Assembly (NCBI GenBank): GCA_020137815.1
Contig: CM035361.1
Location: 3,831,167-3,895,166 of the forward strand
Reading direction: 5' to 3'
From: Hormiphora californensis
Taxonomy: Eukaryota; Ctenophora; Tentaculata; Cydippida; Pleurobrachiidae
DNA: 64,000 nt
The notes beneath the pieces were generated by a model, which worked only from the letters and a program-made list of their open reading frames with translations, was not told the DNA's origin and did no database searches. Both the position numbers and the translations under genes were made by a program. Of the stretch, positions 32,501-44,410 are shown one piece after another. Position 1 is the first letter of the stretch. Every line of letters starts with the position of its first letter.

Positions 32501-35500
32501 TAATCATCTTTAAATCATAATTGTGACCCAATTTTGTAAAATTAGTGCCTAATTGGGCGTTAATTGGGTCAAATTGGGTCTAAATTCGGCAAAAATTCAA
32601 AATCGTTGTAGACGGTCGTGGTTGGTCGCAATCGTTCAGAAATATCATTCTTATCACCTTCAAAACATATTAGTGACTCAGCTCTGCCAAATTGGTGCAT
32701 AATTGGTCCTAATTGGCTAAAAGTTACGCTTTTTAATGTTAGAACAAGAACGTCAATTTTCGCCCTGACTGGGGAAACAATTTGTAACATCGAAATTCCT
32801 TCACCAACGTGTCCATAAGGGTCTTCTGGAACACCTCTTAGCTTTGTTCCTTGCGGGTTAAGGGGCAAAATGGTCATTTCCGGGTGAGTGTGCCACCTGT
32901 AACTTCAGGCAGTGCCCAATATTGACTTGACTTGACTTAGGGCGGATTCCACGTGTGGTATTTCCGAACACCCAATATTGTAAATAGTTTAAGAATTGGA
33001 GTAGAGATAAAAATCAGGATAATAAAGCGTGTAGTGTCCTCGCATTAGTGGGGGTAGACAGTAGACACCCATGAAAAGTTCCTATCTCATTTGGTTAATT
33101 TGATAATTGGATAATTAGATGTATGCATATCCGTGTTTCAGCTATTATGTGGCTTAAACAGTTCATACTATGACCGACCATATTATGTGTCTCAGATCAG
33201 ACCTGTGAATGATCCTGAGGCCCTGCTTGATACCCCTCATGTCCTGCTAGATACCTTTCAGATGTTGCTAGATACCGGAGATACCCCTAGAACCCCCTAA
33301 ACCCTACTAGAAACCCCTCAGACCCCACCAGATACCCCACCAGAGTCTACAAGATGCCCCTGAGATTCTACTAAGTACCCCTCAGACCCCATTAGATTCC
33401 CCTTTAAGAGTTGAGACCCTTCTAGATACCCCTCAGAGCTGAGAGCATCCTATCACCCTCATAAACACCCCTCAGAGCATCCTAGATACCTTAGAAATAA
33501 TCTACCTAGCAGGGTTTGAGGGGTCTATGGGGTATCTAATAGGGTCTGAGGGGTATTTAGAATGGTTTGAGAGATATCTACAACACGGGTCTGAGACGTG
33601 AGAGGTATCTATAAGGGTCTAATGGGTGTCTAGTAGAGTCTGAGTACATTTGAGGGGTATCTAGTACGGTATGTTGGGCGTCTAGAATGGTCTGAAGGGC
33701 ATCTAGTGGAGTCTAAGGGGTATCTAGAAATATCTGAGTGATATCTAGCAAGGTCTACGTCTAAGGGGTGTCTAGAACTATAATATGGGTATCTAGGATG
33801 CTCTGAGGGGCATCTATAAGGGTATCAACTGTTAAAGGGGCATTTAATGGGGTCCGAGGGGTACTTAGTAGAATCTCAGGGGCATCTTGTAGGCTCTGAG
33901 GGGTATCTGGCGGGGTACAAGGGGTTTCTAGTAGGGTTCTAGGGGTATATAAGGGGTTCTAGGGGTATCTCCGCTAACTAGCAACATTTGAAAGGTATCT
34001 AGCTAGGGCATGAGGGGTATCAAGCTAGGCCTCAGGATCATTCACAGGTCTGAAATAAGCCACATAACATGGTCGGACATAGTATGAACTGTTTAAGCCA
34101 TATAATAGCTGAAACACGGATATGCATACATCTAATTATCCAATTATCAAATTAACCAAATGAGATAGGAACTTTTCATGGGTGTCTACTGTCTACCCCC
34201 ACTAATGCGAGGACACTACACGCTTTATTATCCTGATTTTTATCTCTACTCCAATTCTTAAACCATTTACAATATTGGGCTCTGCCTGAAGTTACAGGTG
34301 GCACACACACCCGGAAATGACCATTTTGCCCCTTAACCCGCAAGGAACAAAGCTCATAGGTGTTCCAGAAGACCCTTAGGGACACGTTGGTGAAGGAATA
34401 TCGATGTTACAAATTGTTCCCCAGTCAGGGCGAAAATTGACGTTCTTGTTCTAACATTAAAAAGCGTAACTTTTAGCCAATTAGGCCCAATTAGGACCAA
34501 TTACGCACCAATTTGGCAGAGCTGAGTCACAAATATGTTTTGAAGGTGATAAGAATGATATTTCTGAACGATTGCGACCAACCACGACCGTCTACAACGA
34601 TTTTGAATTTTTGCCCAATTTAGACCCAATTTGACCCAATTAACGCCCAATTAGTCACTAATTTTACACAATTGGGTCACAATCATGATTTAAAGATGAT
34701 TAGAATAATATTTCTGAACGATTGCGACCAATTAGGACCTTCTACGACGATTTTGAATTTTTAATTCATTATTCGCCAATTAGACCCAATTAACGCCAAA
34801 TTAAGAGATGTTCTCGGGAAGTTTAAGTGGTAAACTTTTTTTTGGTGATTCTAGGGACCTATAGCCTACTTTTAGTGAAGGTCTCGCATGGTTACCTAAA
34901 AATTCCTGAAACGGGCACTTTCTTACGCAAATGCCTAGGACTAATAAATTGAATAGATTTTATGTGCAGACATTCTTCCACAACCAAGGGAATACCACTT
35001 TAATCAAAAAGGTGACCCGAATTACCCCCGCCTACCCTAAGTCCTTAAAATGATAATGAATTCGATTTAGGATTACATATTAAGGTTTTGTGTGTTAACG
35101 TTAGGAATCATGATTCCTGAATGAGAATATTAAATTTAGGATTCTTTTGGTAAATTCGCTATTGTAATTCGGTCACTGTCTAATTTGCTGCGGCCGTTCT
35201 TTTGTTTTTGCTACTAGGCTCCTACCGAATATTTTGGGTAATGCGTAATCCCTCTAATCCGGATAATTCAATTCAGATAATAACCGAGATGTTAAACTTT
35301 TATCCGTACGTCCACGTACGTCCACGTGGACGATAAATTCGTCATTTATCAGGAAGGTATTCCTGCAGGAAAACTCAAAACTTACTTTTTTGGATTCTTC
35401 ACCTCGCTCGCTACCACATTGATACTCGTCCTGTAAGACAAAGAGAATACTTTAACAGGGGTGGTGGAACCAGTGCAGAGGGGAAGGGGTGTAGCCGAAG

Positions 35501-38500
35501 GGGGCTGGGTGGTTATCCTTAATCCTTATTGATGTAGTCTACATCAATAACTATAAGGATGTAGGTACTCTAAAGTCTAAGAGAACCTAAATAAATAAAA
35601 CCTAATGCATGTATATTTAGAGATCGGAAAATGGAAATATAATTGCAGGTAATAGAAACTCTACTAACCAGCCATTGTAAGCCCATAGGGAGGAAAGTAG
35701 TGCATTGCTCCATCCAGAAAAGTCGGTGTTTGTCCCCTCAAATCCGGACGTTATGTTTTCTGTTCTTCCTATAATACAAGGTAGAGGAGGGTGGATATTG
35801 GCTGTATTGGCTGTTAGGATCACGGATTATAAGGCCCCTGGTGGTGATCATGTATCAGTAATTGAATTCCAACACTTACCCTTTCCTAAGAATACAACTG
35901 CCAGAATTATCAGGAATCCAATAGCGAGGAACTTCATAAACATAAAGAAGTTTTGTACCTTTACACCTGCCCTTGTACCGTAGATACAGATACTAACAAC
36001 AACAACTGAAATGCAATGGTTACCATGGGAACAACTAAAATGCAATGGTTACCATGGGAACAACTGAAATTACGGTTTCTATGAAAATGTTCCAGCTGGG
36101 AGCTGATTCAGTTGATAGGTTTTCTTGGAACATCAGCTCATAATGCAATGTTATGCATTTTATGGTTTTATCGAATTAAGCTTTGTTGATGACATGGTAG
36201 AGAGTTAACCCAGTTCCTCACCATACGCTCAAATGTGAGCTTATGGTGAGGATCGAGTTGGGGCTCAATTGAAAATATCAAGGTAGCTAGGACTCATCAA
36301 TGAGAATCGTCGACGAACTCAAGATCTTTAATAATACAATAACACACTGCAACTTACCGATGGCGAGAGCAGCGATGAATTTCTTGACGATGGCAAAGTG
36401 AGCACTGTCACTGTCCATGAAGAGTGATAGGAAGTACGTCGAGAAGGTCAGAGCAATGACCGCGGGTCCCATGCTGCTCACGATCAACAACACCTGTGGT
36501 CTCGCATTTGTTTCGTCAGATGTGGGTAGCTCAAACAAATATGTCCAAATATGGGCATACAAACTACCATATATGGACCGTTTTGTACTTTGTAGTCTCG
36601 CATTTGTTTCGTCAGGTGAGGGAAGTTCAAACAAATATCAAATTATGGGAGATTGCGGCAAAATCGTCCCAAATATTGGCATACACATATATATACCCAT
36701 ATATGGGTGGTATGGTATAATGACCATATATGGGTATACTACTGCAGACATGCCCATATTTGGCTAATTCTAGCTCGGAGTTGAATTCTTACCCATAGGT
36801 TCACAAATGATGCCATTCTCCCATAAGTCAGCTTAATGTACTGGAGTTCTCCACCCGACTTGGGACAAAGGGCTCCTAGCTCCCCAAAACACATCGCACC
36901 TAGGAGAGAGATCAGAGTGAGAGAGAGTGGAGTCGATAGTGGGTCCAACTATAAAAGGAGAGAGGGTCAGAAAGTGGTTATGAGACTGAAAGAGAGTTGA
37001 TGGAGAGAGGGGGAGAGAGTGGGTCAAACTATAAAAGGTATGAGACTGAGAGAAAGTTGTTAAATGATTGTTTGCTAGGATCGGAATGGCTTTAACTTAT
37101 TTGCTAGTTTAATGTCTGCCATGGGAGTGAACCCCTTGGAAAACTTACCACAAAGAGCAAGAAGTCCTCCGATCATCCACATTAACAAAGAAACACCCAT
37201 TGACCCGACACTCTTGATGATTACATTGGGTGACACAAATATACCTAGAGAAATACATACAGTGTCACAGTAGGGCTGTTATAGTCTGAAGTAGGTAAAA
37301 TGGTCAACCAGGGGCTGTTATAGTCTGAATGGCCAGTTTTAGGGCACCATGGGGATTGTGCCTGAATCTCAGGTTCAGGTCATGGCTATTTACCTTTGAG
37401 ACCTGAGATCTCAAGACTATTTGAGGTCCATGTTACCTGAGCTGTTTGAAAAGTTCAAGATTCTTACCAGAGCCTATTATCTGCGATACTGCGATTGAGA
37501 CAGTATGGGTGAGGGATAGAGTCTGCTCAAGTTCCCTGACCTTCAACGTACATTGCTCAATGTTGATACCCTGATCAACTGTCTCACTGACGAAAGTTAT
37601 GATATTAGTCAAGCATTTAGTTGAGTAAACACACACACACATTGAGCAAGCTCCTCCCGGTGCTCCTACCCCCTCTACTAAAGCATTTAGTTCCTAGGAA
37701 CTGGTAAATCGGGGACCGACTATATGAGCAATTCTTTAACCCTTTGGGGACGATAAGCCCCCTGTCGACAGAATTCTCTAAAACTTCCTGGAGACACTTA
37801 CTTTGAACCTACTTGAACGCAGGAAAAGGAATTTTGGTTCTACCACCTGTATTTCTATTGGGTCACCTGTGACCCAATCGTCCCCTAACCCTAAAACAGG
37901 ATTTGAGATTTCGCAGCTATTTTGCCCCATATTTCGAAAACCGCTCATTTTAGGCCCTATGTTTCTTCATAACACTTATATAAACCCGGCCATTCTGCAC
38001 ATTTTGCACACCCTATGGACCTCTCTATTTCATCTGTAGCCGATTTTAGAATTTCAAAATTGGCCGAGATGAAAAATTTTATGAAGGAGCACGGATCTCA
38101 AAAAATTTTTCATCGACTACCTATGATGTTGAGATAACAATGATGGAGTCGGTTAGTCGCTAGCACCAGTTTCAAAAATGCCATTTTAGACATTTATCGG
38201 CGGCCATTCCTTTAGAATTGCTCGTAAAATGCAAATTTCTGTTTTAGGCGTTAGGGGACGATTGGGTCACAGGTGACCCAGCACTTTGAAGGCCTCTGAG
38301 AGGCACAAAATTTGTAATATCACCCTGAAACTTTACCCCGGGGTAAAACTACACACTTTTCTTGCATTTTCCAAGTCCATTTTAAGCATACTCGTACCAA
38401 TTTTGAGATATGGCCATTAAACTACCCATTTTGCCTACCAAATGCACTGTTTTAGCCCTGTTTTCCGAAGTCGACAACTTCAGAGGCTCAAAACGACCTC

Positions 38501-38787
38501 AAAATGGTAGAAAAATGTATGTTTCAACACTGGAAACAACTTAAAACTTTCAAACATGATCTATAAAGACGCTAAATGGGTTCAAAGTACTGGGTCACCT
38601 GTGACCCAATCGTCTCCAAAGGGTTAAGGTACAAGAGGTAAGCTTTGAAAATTCCAAAAGACGAAACTTACGCTTCAGCGCAAAGAGTCCCATAAGACTT
38701 AAGTGGAACTGTATCTTTTTGTGGTTGATGGGTGTTATCCGGGATATCGTCGAGTGCCAGCGGGTTAACTGAAACCTTATCCTTCAT
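29559..38787 (-). CDS. SLC7 family amino-acid transporter (APC superfamily)
   Basis: Thirteen minus-strand exons join in a continuous frame of 492 codons: 38672-38787, 37468-37535, 37149-37244, 36793-36899, 36358-36493, 35880-36005, 35669-35759, 35386-35430, 30834-30957, 30564-30691, 30262-30358, 29907-30056 and 29559-29753. Length and about 12 hydrophobic segments match the family. The first helix has the substrate-binding 'QIIGSGIFVSP', followed by 'GAMCFGELGALCPKSGGE', 'VQNFFMFMKFLAIGFLIILA', 'ASEVKNPKK' and 'LRFKEPHLERPFRVPLFIPI', all SLC7 signatures. The family exchanges neutral or cationic amino acids across the plasma membrane. The extracellular loop between helices 3 and 4 ('LSLFMDSDSAHFAIVKK') lacks the Cys that links light chains to SLC3 heavy chains, so partnership with 4F2hc or rBAT may be absent. 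Intron 8 holds a 4-kb palindromic element and intron 1 a TTAA element, without affecting exons. The exon 2 acceptor is the least certain. Confidence 0.92.
30986..35039. mobile_element. 4.05-kb palindromic (foldback) DNA element in an SLC7 intron
   Basis: Ends TAGGGTAGGAGGGGGTAATT and the complement of its near-twin at 35020-35039 bound the element. Inside, arms 32270-33240 and 34015-34943 are inverted copies of nearly 1 kb ('GTTCTAACATTAAAAAGCGT' class sequence in both). The centre consists of degenerate inverted 'GGGGTATCTAG' minisatellite. The left side carries an extra 1.2 kb, including the 'GGGGCCTCTAG' array and at least eight 'TAATTCGGGTCA' words in both orientations, probably binding sites for a transposase. 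No transposase frame is seen, so it is non-autonomous. Confidence 0.88.
31394..31830. repeat. 'GGGGCCTCTAG' minisatellite
   Basis: About 40 tandem units of 10-11 bp with small variations (GGGGCCTCTA/GGGGGCCTCTA/GGGGTCTCTA), GC-rich, inside the foldback element. The unit is close to palindromic (TAGGGGCCTCTA). Confidence 0.95.
37736..38627. mobile_element. 0.89-kb piggyBac-like non-autonomous element
   Basis: TTAA occurs at both ends, followed by CCCTTTGGGGACGAT on the left and its near-complement on the right. TTAA target duplication and a CCC terminus are the marks of piggyBac-type elements. Inside, 'GGGTCACCTGTGACCC' palindromes recur at 37860, 38270 and 38590. No transposase frame. It lies in intron 1 of the SLC7 gene. 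A diverged solo end is at about 17905-17935. Confidence 0.82.
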
Positions 38788-41474
38788 TTTGCTAGGAAAG
38801 TTTTTAAGTACAAAGTGACATTATACACATATTACACAAATAGAAGCATCAAAATAAGCACGAAACAGGGTGTGTGTCTGAATAAGGGAGATACAGGTTG
38901 TACTCCTTCATAAAACATCACAACGGAAGCAAGTATCAAATAGTCTTGTTTGTTCATGAAACAAAAAGGGGGGGTTGAGGGGTGACCTATTGGCTAACAA
39001 GATCCCCCCTGCAGTACTAAACGAACCCGGATTTTCCACTCTGACAAGAAACTTCACTTTCACCAAAAGTCATACCACACCATCGTATGCCCGTTTGAGC
39101 TCTTAATCCCCCTCCGCTAGCTTGGTTTTGGGCTATGTCAACAAGCTATTGGGAGGAGGGAACGGTCCCAAAACCGATGCTTTTTCAAGCTAAATCTAAA
39201 GAAATCCATGTCACTCACCCCTCATGTGAAACCCTGTCACACCCGTGCTTGGAGCACAGAAGTCGGAGCGAGGTCACCCCTCAACCCCCCTTTTTGTTCA
39301 TGAAAGCTATGAGCTATGCAGAACTCGTATCATTATTCAACTTCCTATTTTATATGAAGATACACCAAAGAGAATCCCCCCGGCACCAAGTTACAAATGC
39401 AGCAGCATCCATCATGTGGATCTTTTCAGGATTCCTAGAAATGTTAAATACACAGAATATAGTTGCCTTGTTCTAGCCTTTCTCACTCCGCAACATGAAG
39501 GAGGGTTAGAGCATCATATTAATAGACATGCGTTCACAGAACTGGACAGTATATCGAGCATATGTAATGGGCATATGTTGAATAAAATACAGGGTGATCG
39601 CTACACAAGGTCGTGAAGGAATGGATTTAGCAGCCGGAGACAAGGCACAGTGAATTATGATGCACGCGGTTTCGTAATTGTGCATTCTTGGAACTGCACC
39701 CGCCACCCAGCAATTCACACGACTAGAAAAACAAGTCTGATGCTAGGACACCCACGACCACGACCACGCCATTGGGAAGTAGAACTAGAAGGACCACTAC
39801 CACGTTGTGTGGTGGTCACTGGTCTGTAAGGGTTATTCGGTAGATCAACTGCCACCCTGCCAGGCCAATGCAGTCTGCAACCCGACCCCCTCCCCATTTC
39901 GCATCAGCAGCATAGCTGTCTATCTCTTAAATCAGAAAAATATTTTTAATATCTTCTCTGGCTGCTAATCTCACTTTCTCTCTCTCATACATGCACGCCC
40001 TACTGTACTACAGTGAAGGGAAACACACAGACGGGCAGATCACGGTTGTGGAAGAACGGTTATTTAATATTTAAATCAGGTTTCCTAATTCACTATTCCC
40101 CGGACATACTTTTCACTTTTATTTTCTGTCTCTCTTTCTGTCTCTCTCTCTCACACACACACTCTCGGTAAGCACAATTTAAAAAGTACTTGCGACACGA
40201 ACAAGCATGTGCCCCTCAATCATCTGCTGTTACCAACTTCAATTGCAATCAACATTACTTGCTCTTTACACTATATTATCGTGTTTGGAATATTAGTGAT
40301 TTTCAAACCTTTACTTGTTGTCTGATCGCCTAAATTTAAGCTAAGGTATCTGACTATCTGGGCTAGCTGTCGACTGCCTAGTTGGATTCAAACAACCAAT
40401 TGTTATAGGCCTTAATCAGTAGGCATACAATGCAACATGGCCAATTTATTTTAGCTTTGTAACTCTCCTAACAGCTTAGTATAATTTTAGGCTACATTGC
40501 ACAAGAAAAAGATTTGAAATTCAAAGCAGATGCAACTGAATCACATATAATATTTATCAAGATGCGCTTATATGGGTAACCGAGTTAATATATTTCAGAA
40601 GTTTGGTTTCTTATCTCTCTCCTCCTCCCCCGACCCCCGTCCCCCGTATTTTAATCCCTGGAACAGCTTTTAGAAGGCACGGTCACGTGATCTAGTAGGT
40701 CACGTGGCAATTGTAATGATGTGTGTTATCTGTGTGTTATATATAACCGGTTATTAATATTGAGTTAGAAATAACTGGAGTTGCTATGGAGACAGCTGTC
40801 GCCATAGTAACAACTAGTAACAACTACCACGGGGACAAACAACACCATAATGAGGGGCAATAGAGCTGTTACAATTATCGTCCCGTGTGGGCGACCCATA
40901 CGTAAAAGAAGAATGTGACCTAGTTACAGGCAAAGAATTTCCGATAACATAAAATATAAAGGTGTAAATAATATTAGACTTTACTGCTGCAAATATACAA
41001 AATGCCCCAACAAGTAAAATTATAAGACCCCGCATGGGTCTAATTTGCGATACCGGTAATTCGATGTTAAAGGGAAGACACCAAAAAAAAGTCGATGAAA
41101 ACAGGTTTTTTGTAGAGCGAGTTTATAAAATTAGAATAGGAATTATATTTTGAGGGATAAATTATTTGGTCGAAACTGATAAGCTGCACTGCAGGTAACT
41201 GAATTATTGGGATGGCTGAATTAGGGGTATGGCTTCCTTGGCGCTGTCCAGCACCTTATCAATTCATCACCAATTTAAAGTGTAAATAATTATAGAACCA
41301 GCAGATGGTGGTAAGAAGTTTCTCCCCAGTTTTACTGGCAACTTAATTATATTTAACATTTACTCTCATATGATCCCTGCTGCAGTTATATGGTCCGTGG
41401 AATATAGTGTCTAAAGTGGGGTTCAAAGTAAATTCTCTACACGAATTATAACGAAAGGGCGTTCACAGAATTGA
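38788..41474. other. No gene recognised (upstream of the transporter)
   Basis: Mostly unique AT-rich DNA. Short frames do not resemble proteins. It should contain the SLC7 promoter next to 38788. Near 40680-40705 are two 'GGTCACGTG' E-box words and at 40780-40810 several 'GTTGCTATGGAGAC'/'CGCCATAGTAAC' X-box-like words. Confidence 0.5.
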
Positions 41475-42336
41475 CATACCTTACTCTCGTTAATTAAGCT
41501 CGCATATTTCAAGAAACTTTTAAATAAGGAACTTTTTTACAAGAAACCCCAAAATTTAGACACCCTAAAAATAAGAAACTCTCTCGTTTATTAAGAAACT
41601 GAAAAAATAAGAAACCAAAATTAAGAAACTAAAAAAATAAGAAACCAAAAATAAGAAACCCCAAAAATAAGAAACCCCAAAAATAAGAAACCCCAAAATT
41701 AAGAAACCCCAAAAATAAGAAACCCCAAAAATAAGAAACCCCAAAAATAAGAAACCCCAAAATTAAGAAACCCCAAAAATAAGAAACCCCAAAATTAAGA
41801 AACCCCAAAATTAAGAAACCCCAAAATTAAGAAACCCCAAAATTAAGAAACCCCAAAATTAAGAAACCCCAAAAATAAGAAACCCCAAAATTAAGAAACC
41901 CCAAAAATAAGAAACCCCAAAAATAAGAAACCCCAAAAATAAGAAACTCGAAAAATAAGAAACCTATTTAGGGGAGGGCCTCAAAAAGCCCTAAAATAGA
42001 CATTTTTGACAACACAGACCAAATGCGGCAAAATAACGCAATTTGAACTAGGGAAAATGTTGTTTAGGCTATTTCGAAGGTGTGGTCTAACGGTTGACAG
42101 GTTACGAAATGGTGGCCGGAATAAGAAAGCTGAGACAAGGGGGGTTAAACACAAAACAAAACAACTGCAATGAACTGCTTGTGTGTTAACACTCAGAACT
42201 GTTGCAGAATGCAGAGGCCCGTTTCTTATCTCTGTTTTCAAGATGGGTGTGTCGCCCTGCTTTCTCTCCCAATCTCTCTTCCTATCTCGCCCTCTTTTTC
42301 TTTCTTTATCATTGATGATGTCTGCGTGTGTGTGTT

Positions 42337-42386
<50 letters not shown>

Positions 42387-43790
42387 TGTGAGAGTGAGAG
42401 TGAGAGATAGAGATAGAGAGAGATACTAAGAAGCAAAGCGAGTGTTAAAACACAATCTAAGAGTGGGTGTGTACGAAAAGATAAGGTATTAGACCAGAAT
42501 GTAGCTCGACAGTGGGAGGTACGAAAAGATAAGAAGTGATACTGAGTGTGAGAAGGGAAAAAAGGGGGGGGGGAAAGAGATGAAACAAAAATGACGACAC
42601 GAAAGCAAGAAATCATGAACACAAAACACACGGATTTGAGAGAGTGCAAGAGATAGATGAACGAGATAGGCATCGGGAGGTGCTCATGCGTGACAGACCT
42701 CCACGCACGTGACTTAGAATGCTCGCACCCAATTGGCTGATCATAGTGAAAGTGAAAGTGACCATAAATGCAGCAATTTGATTGGCTGCGCTGACTGAGT
42801 TTGTGATTGGGGGCGGGAACTGGGAAGAGAGAGAGAGGGTAGAGAGAGAGAGAGAGAGATTGAGAGAGACTGTGTGGGTGTGTGTGTGAGAGAGAGAGAG
42901 AGAGTGTGTGAGAGAGAGAGAGAGATTGGGAGAGACTGTGTGGGTGTGTGTGAGAGAGAGAGAGAGAGAGTGTGTGAGAGAGAGAGAGAGATTGGGAGAG
43001 AAAGCAGGGCGACACACCCATCTTGAAAACAGAGATAAGAAACGGGCCTCTGCATTCTGCAACAGTTCTGAGTGTTAACACACAAGCAGTTCATTGCAGT
43101 TGTTTTGTTTTGTGTTTAACCCCCCTTGTCTCAGCTTTCTTATTCCGGCCACCATTTCGTAACCTGTCAACCGTTAGACCACACCTTCGAAATAGCCTAA
43201 ACAACATTTTACCTAGTTCAAATTGCGTTATTTTGCCGCATTTGGTCTGTGTTGTCAAAAATGTCCATTTTAGTGCTTTTTGAGGCCCTCCCCTAATTAG
43301 GTTTCTTATTTTTGGGGTTTCTTATTTTTGGGGTTTCTTAATTTTGGGGTTTCTTATTTTTGAGGTTTCTTATTTTTGGGGTTTCTTAATTTTGGGGTTT
43401 CTTATTTTTGAGGTTTCTTATTTTTGGGGTTTCTTAATTTTGGGGTTTCTTATTTTTGGGGTTTCTTAATTTTGGGGTTTCTTATTTTTGGGGTTTCTTA
43501 TTTTTGGGGTTTCTTAATTTTGGGGTTTCTTATTTTTGGGGTTTCTTAATTTTGGGGTTTCTTAATTTTGGGGTTTCTTAATTTTGAGGTTTCTTATTTT
43601 TGGGGTTTCTTATTTTTGCGTTTCTTATTTTTGGGGTTTCTTATTTTTGCGTTTCTTATTTTTGGGGTTTCTTACTTTCTTGGGGGAGTTTCTTATTTTG
43701 GGGTGTCTTATTTAATGTGTTTCCACATTTCCCGTTTCTTATAAAAAATTTCTTCCTAAAGCGTTTCTTAATTAGCGAGAGTAAGGTATG
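41475..43790. mobile_element. 2.3-kb foldback element with inverted minisatellite arms
   Basis: Ends CATACCTTACTCTCG(T/C)TAATTA are inverted at 41475 and 43790. Arms of about 800 bp (41475-42275 and 42985-43790) are inverted copies. Each arm has an outer array of 16-bp 'AAGAAACCCCAAAAAT' units (41570-41965; complement at 43300-43680, about 24 units) and an inner unique part ending in 'GATGGGTGTGTCGCCCTGCT'. The 700-bp centre holds (GA)n and about 400 bp of unique sequence with no recognisable gene. No transposase frame. Confidence 0.88.
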
Positions 43791-43961
43791 CAACTCCCTG
43801 TCATCAGCAATGTATACACGAAACCTACATAATTCAACACACAATGCATACATATTACTAATTCTAACATTTAAATGTACAATACTCATGTGTGTTGGAT
43901 TAATCCTGGATCAAAATTAAAAAAGAAATCACGTAATAATAATAACGTATTATGTATATGG

Positions 43962-44070
43962 CAGGAACCGACCGAATCAGGAAATGCTGGTCCCTGATTG
44001 GCTGATAACCAGTCACGTGACCTAAATAACGAGTTCTGATTGGTTGTTTACTTGTTTCGGTCGGTTCCTG
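43962..44070. mobile_element. 109-bp hAT-like MITE, copy 2
   Basis: Same length and TIRs (CAGGAACCGACCGAA) as the copy at 23309. Flanks GTATATGG and GTATAGGG are a near-match to an 8-bp target duplication. Confidence 0.85.
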
Positions 44071-44075
44071 GTATA

Positions 44076-44333
44076 GGGGAAACTCTAACTGAATGGCATC
44101 CCATTAATGGGATCCCATCATCAGTACAACTCTAACTGATAATGAACCACAGTGATGGTTCTTTCTCTGTATTCTCTCTGTAGCAGTACATTGGACATGC
44201 CCGGGCATTGATTGATTGGGCGCGCACACACAGAGAATACAGAGAAAGAACCATCACTGTGGTCCATTATCAGTTAGAGTTGTACTGCTGATGGGATCCC
44301 ATTAATGGGATGCCATTCAGTTAGAGTTTCCCC
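44076..44333. mobile_element. 258-bp near-perfect palindromic MITE
   Basis: Starts GGGGAAACTCTAACTGAATG and ends with the complement; arms of about 105 bp pair almost perfectly around a short centre near 44205. Placed 5 bp from the hAT-like MITE. Confidence 0.9.
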
Positions 44334-44410
44334 ATATGGAGTTGGGACGGCAAATATTGTAAAGGAGCTCCGAGCTGTCATGCTAATGCTCTGAGAGTAA
44401 AGTCGAAGGT

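Noticed and set aside
38672-38787. Alternative frame of SLC7 exon 1 reading 'MGLFALKR'
   Set aside because: It looks like family sequence but only the ATG 38787 frame matches the phase of exon 2; kept as a minor uncertainty.
39135-39718. Several 70-123 aa frames on both strands
   Set aside because: Mutually overlapping, no domain, no splice-compatible neighbours.
41570-43680. CRISPR-like array of short repeats
   Set aside because: The units are contiguous 16-bp minisatellite repeats without spacers, in an animal genome, and form inverted arms of a foldback element.
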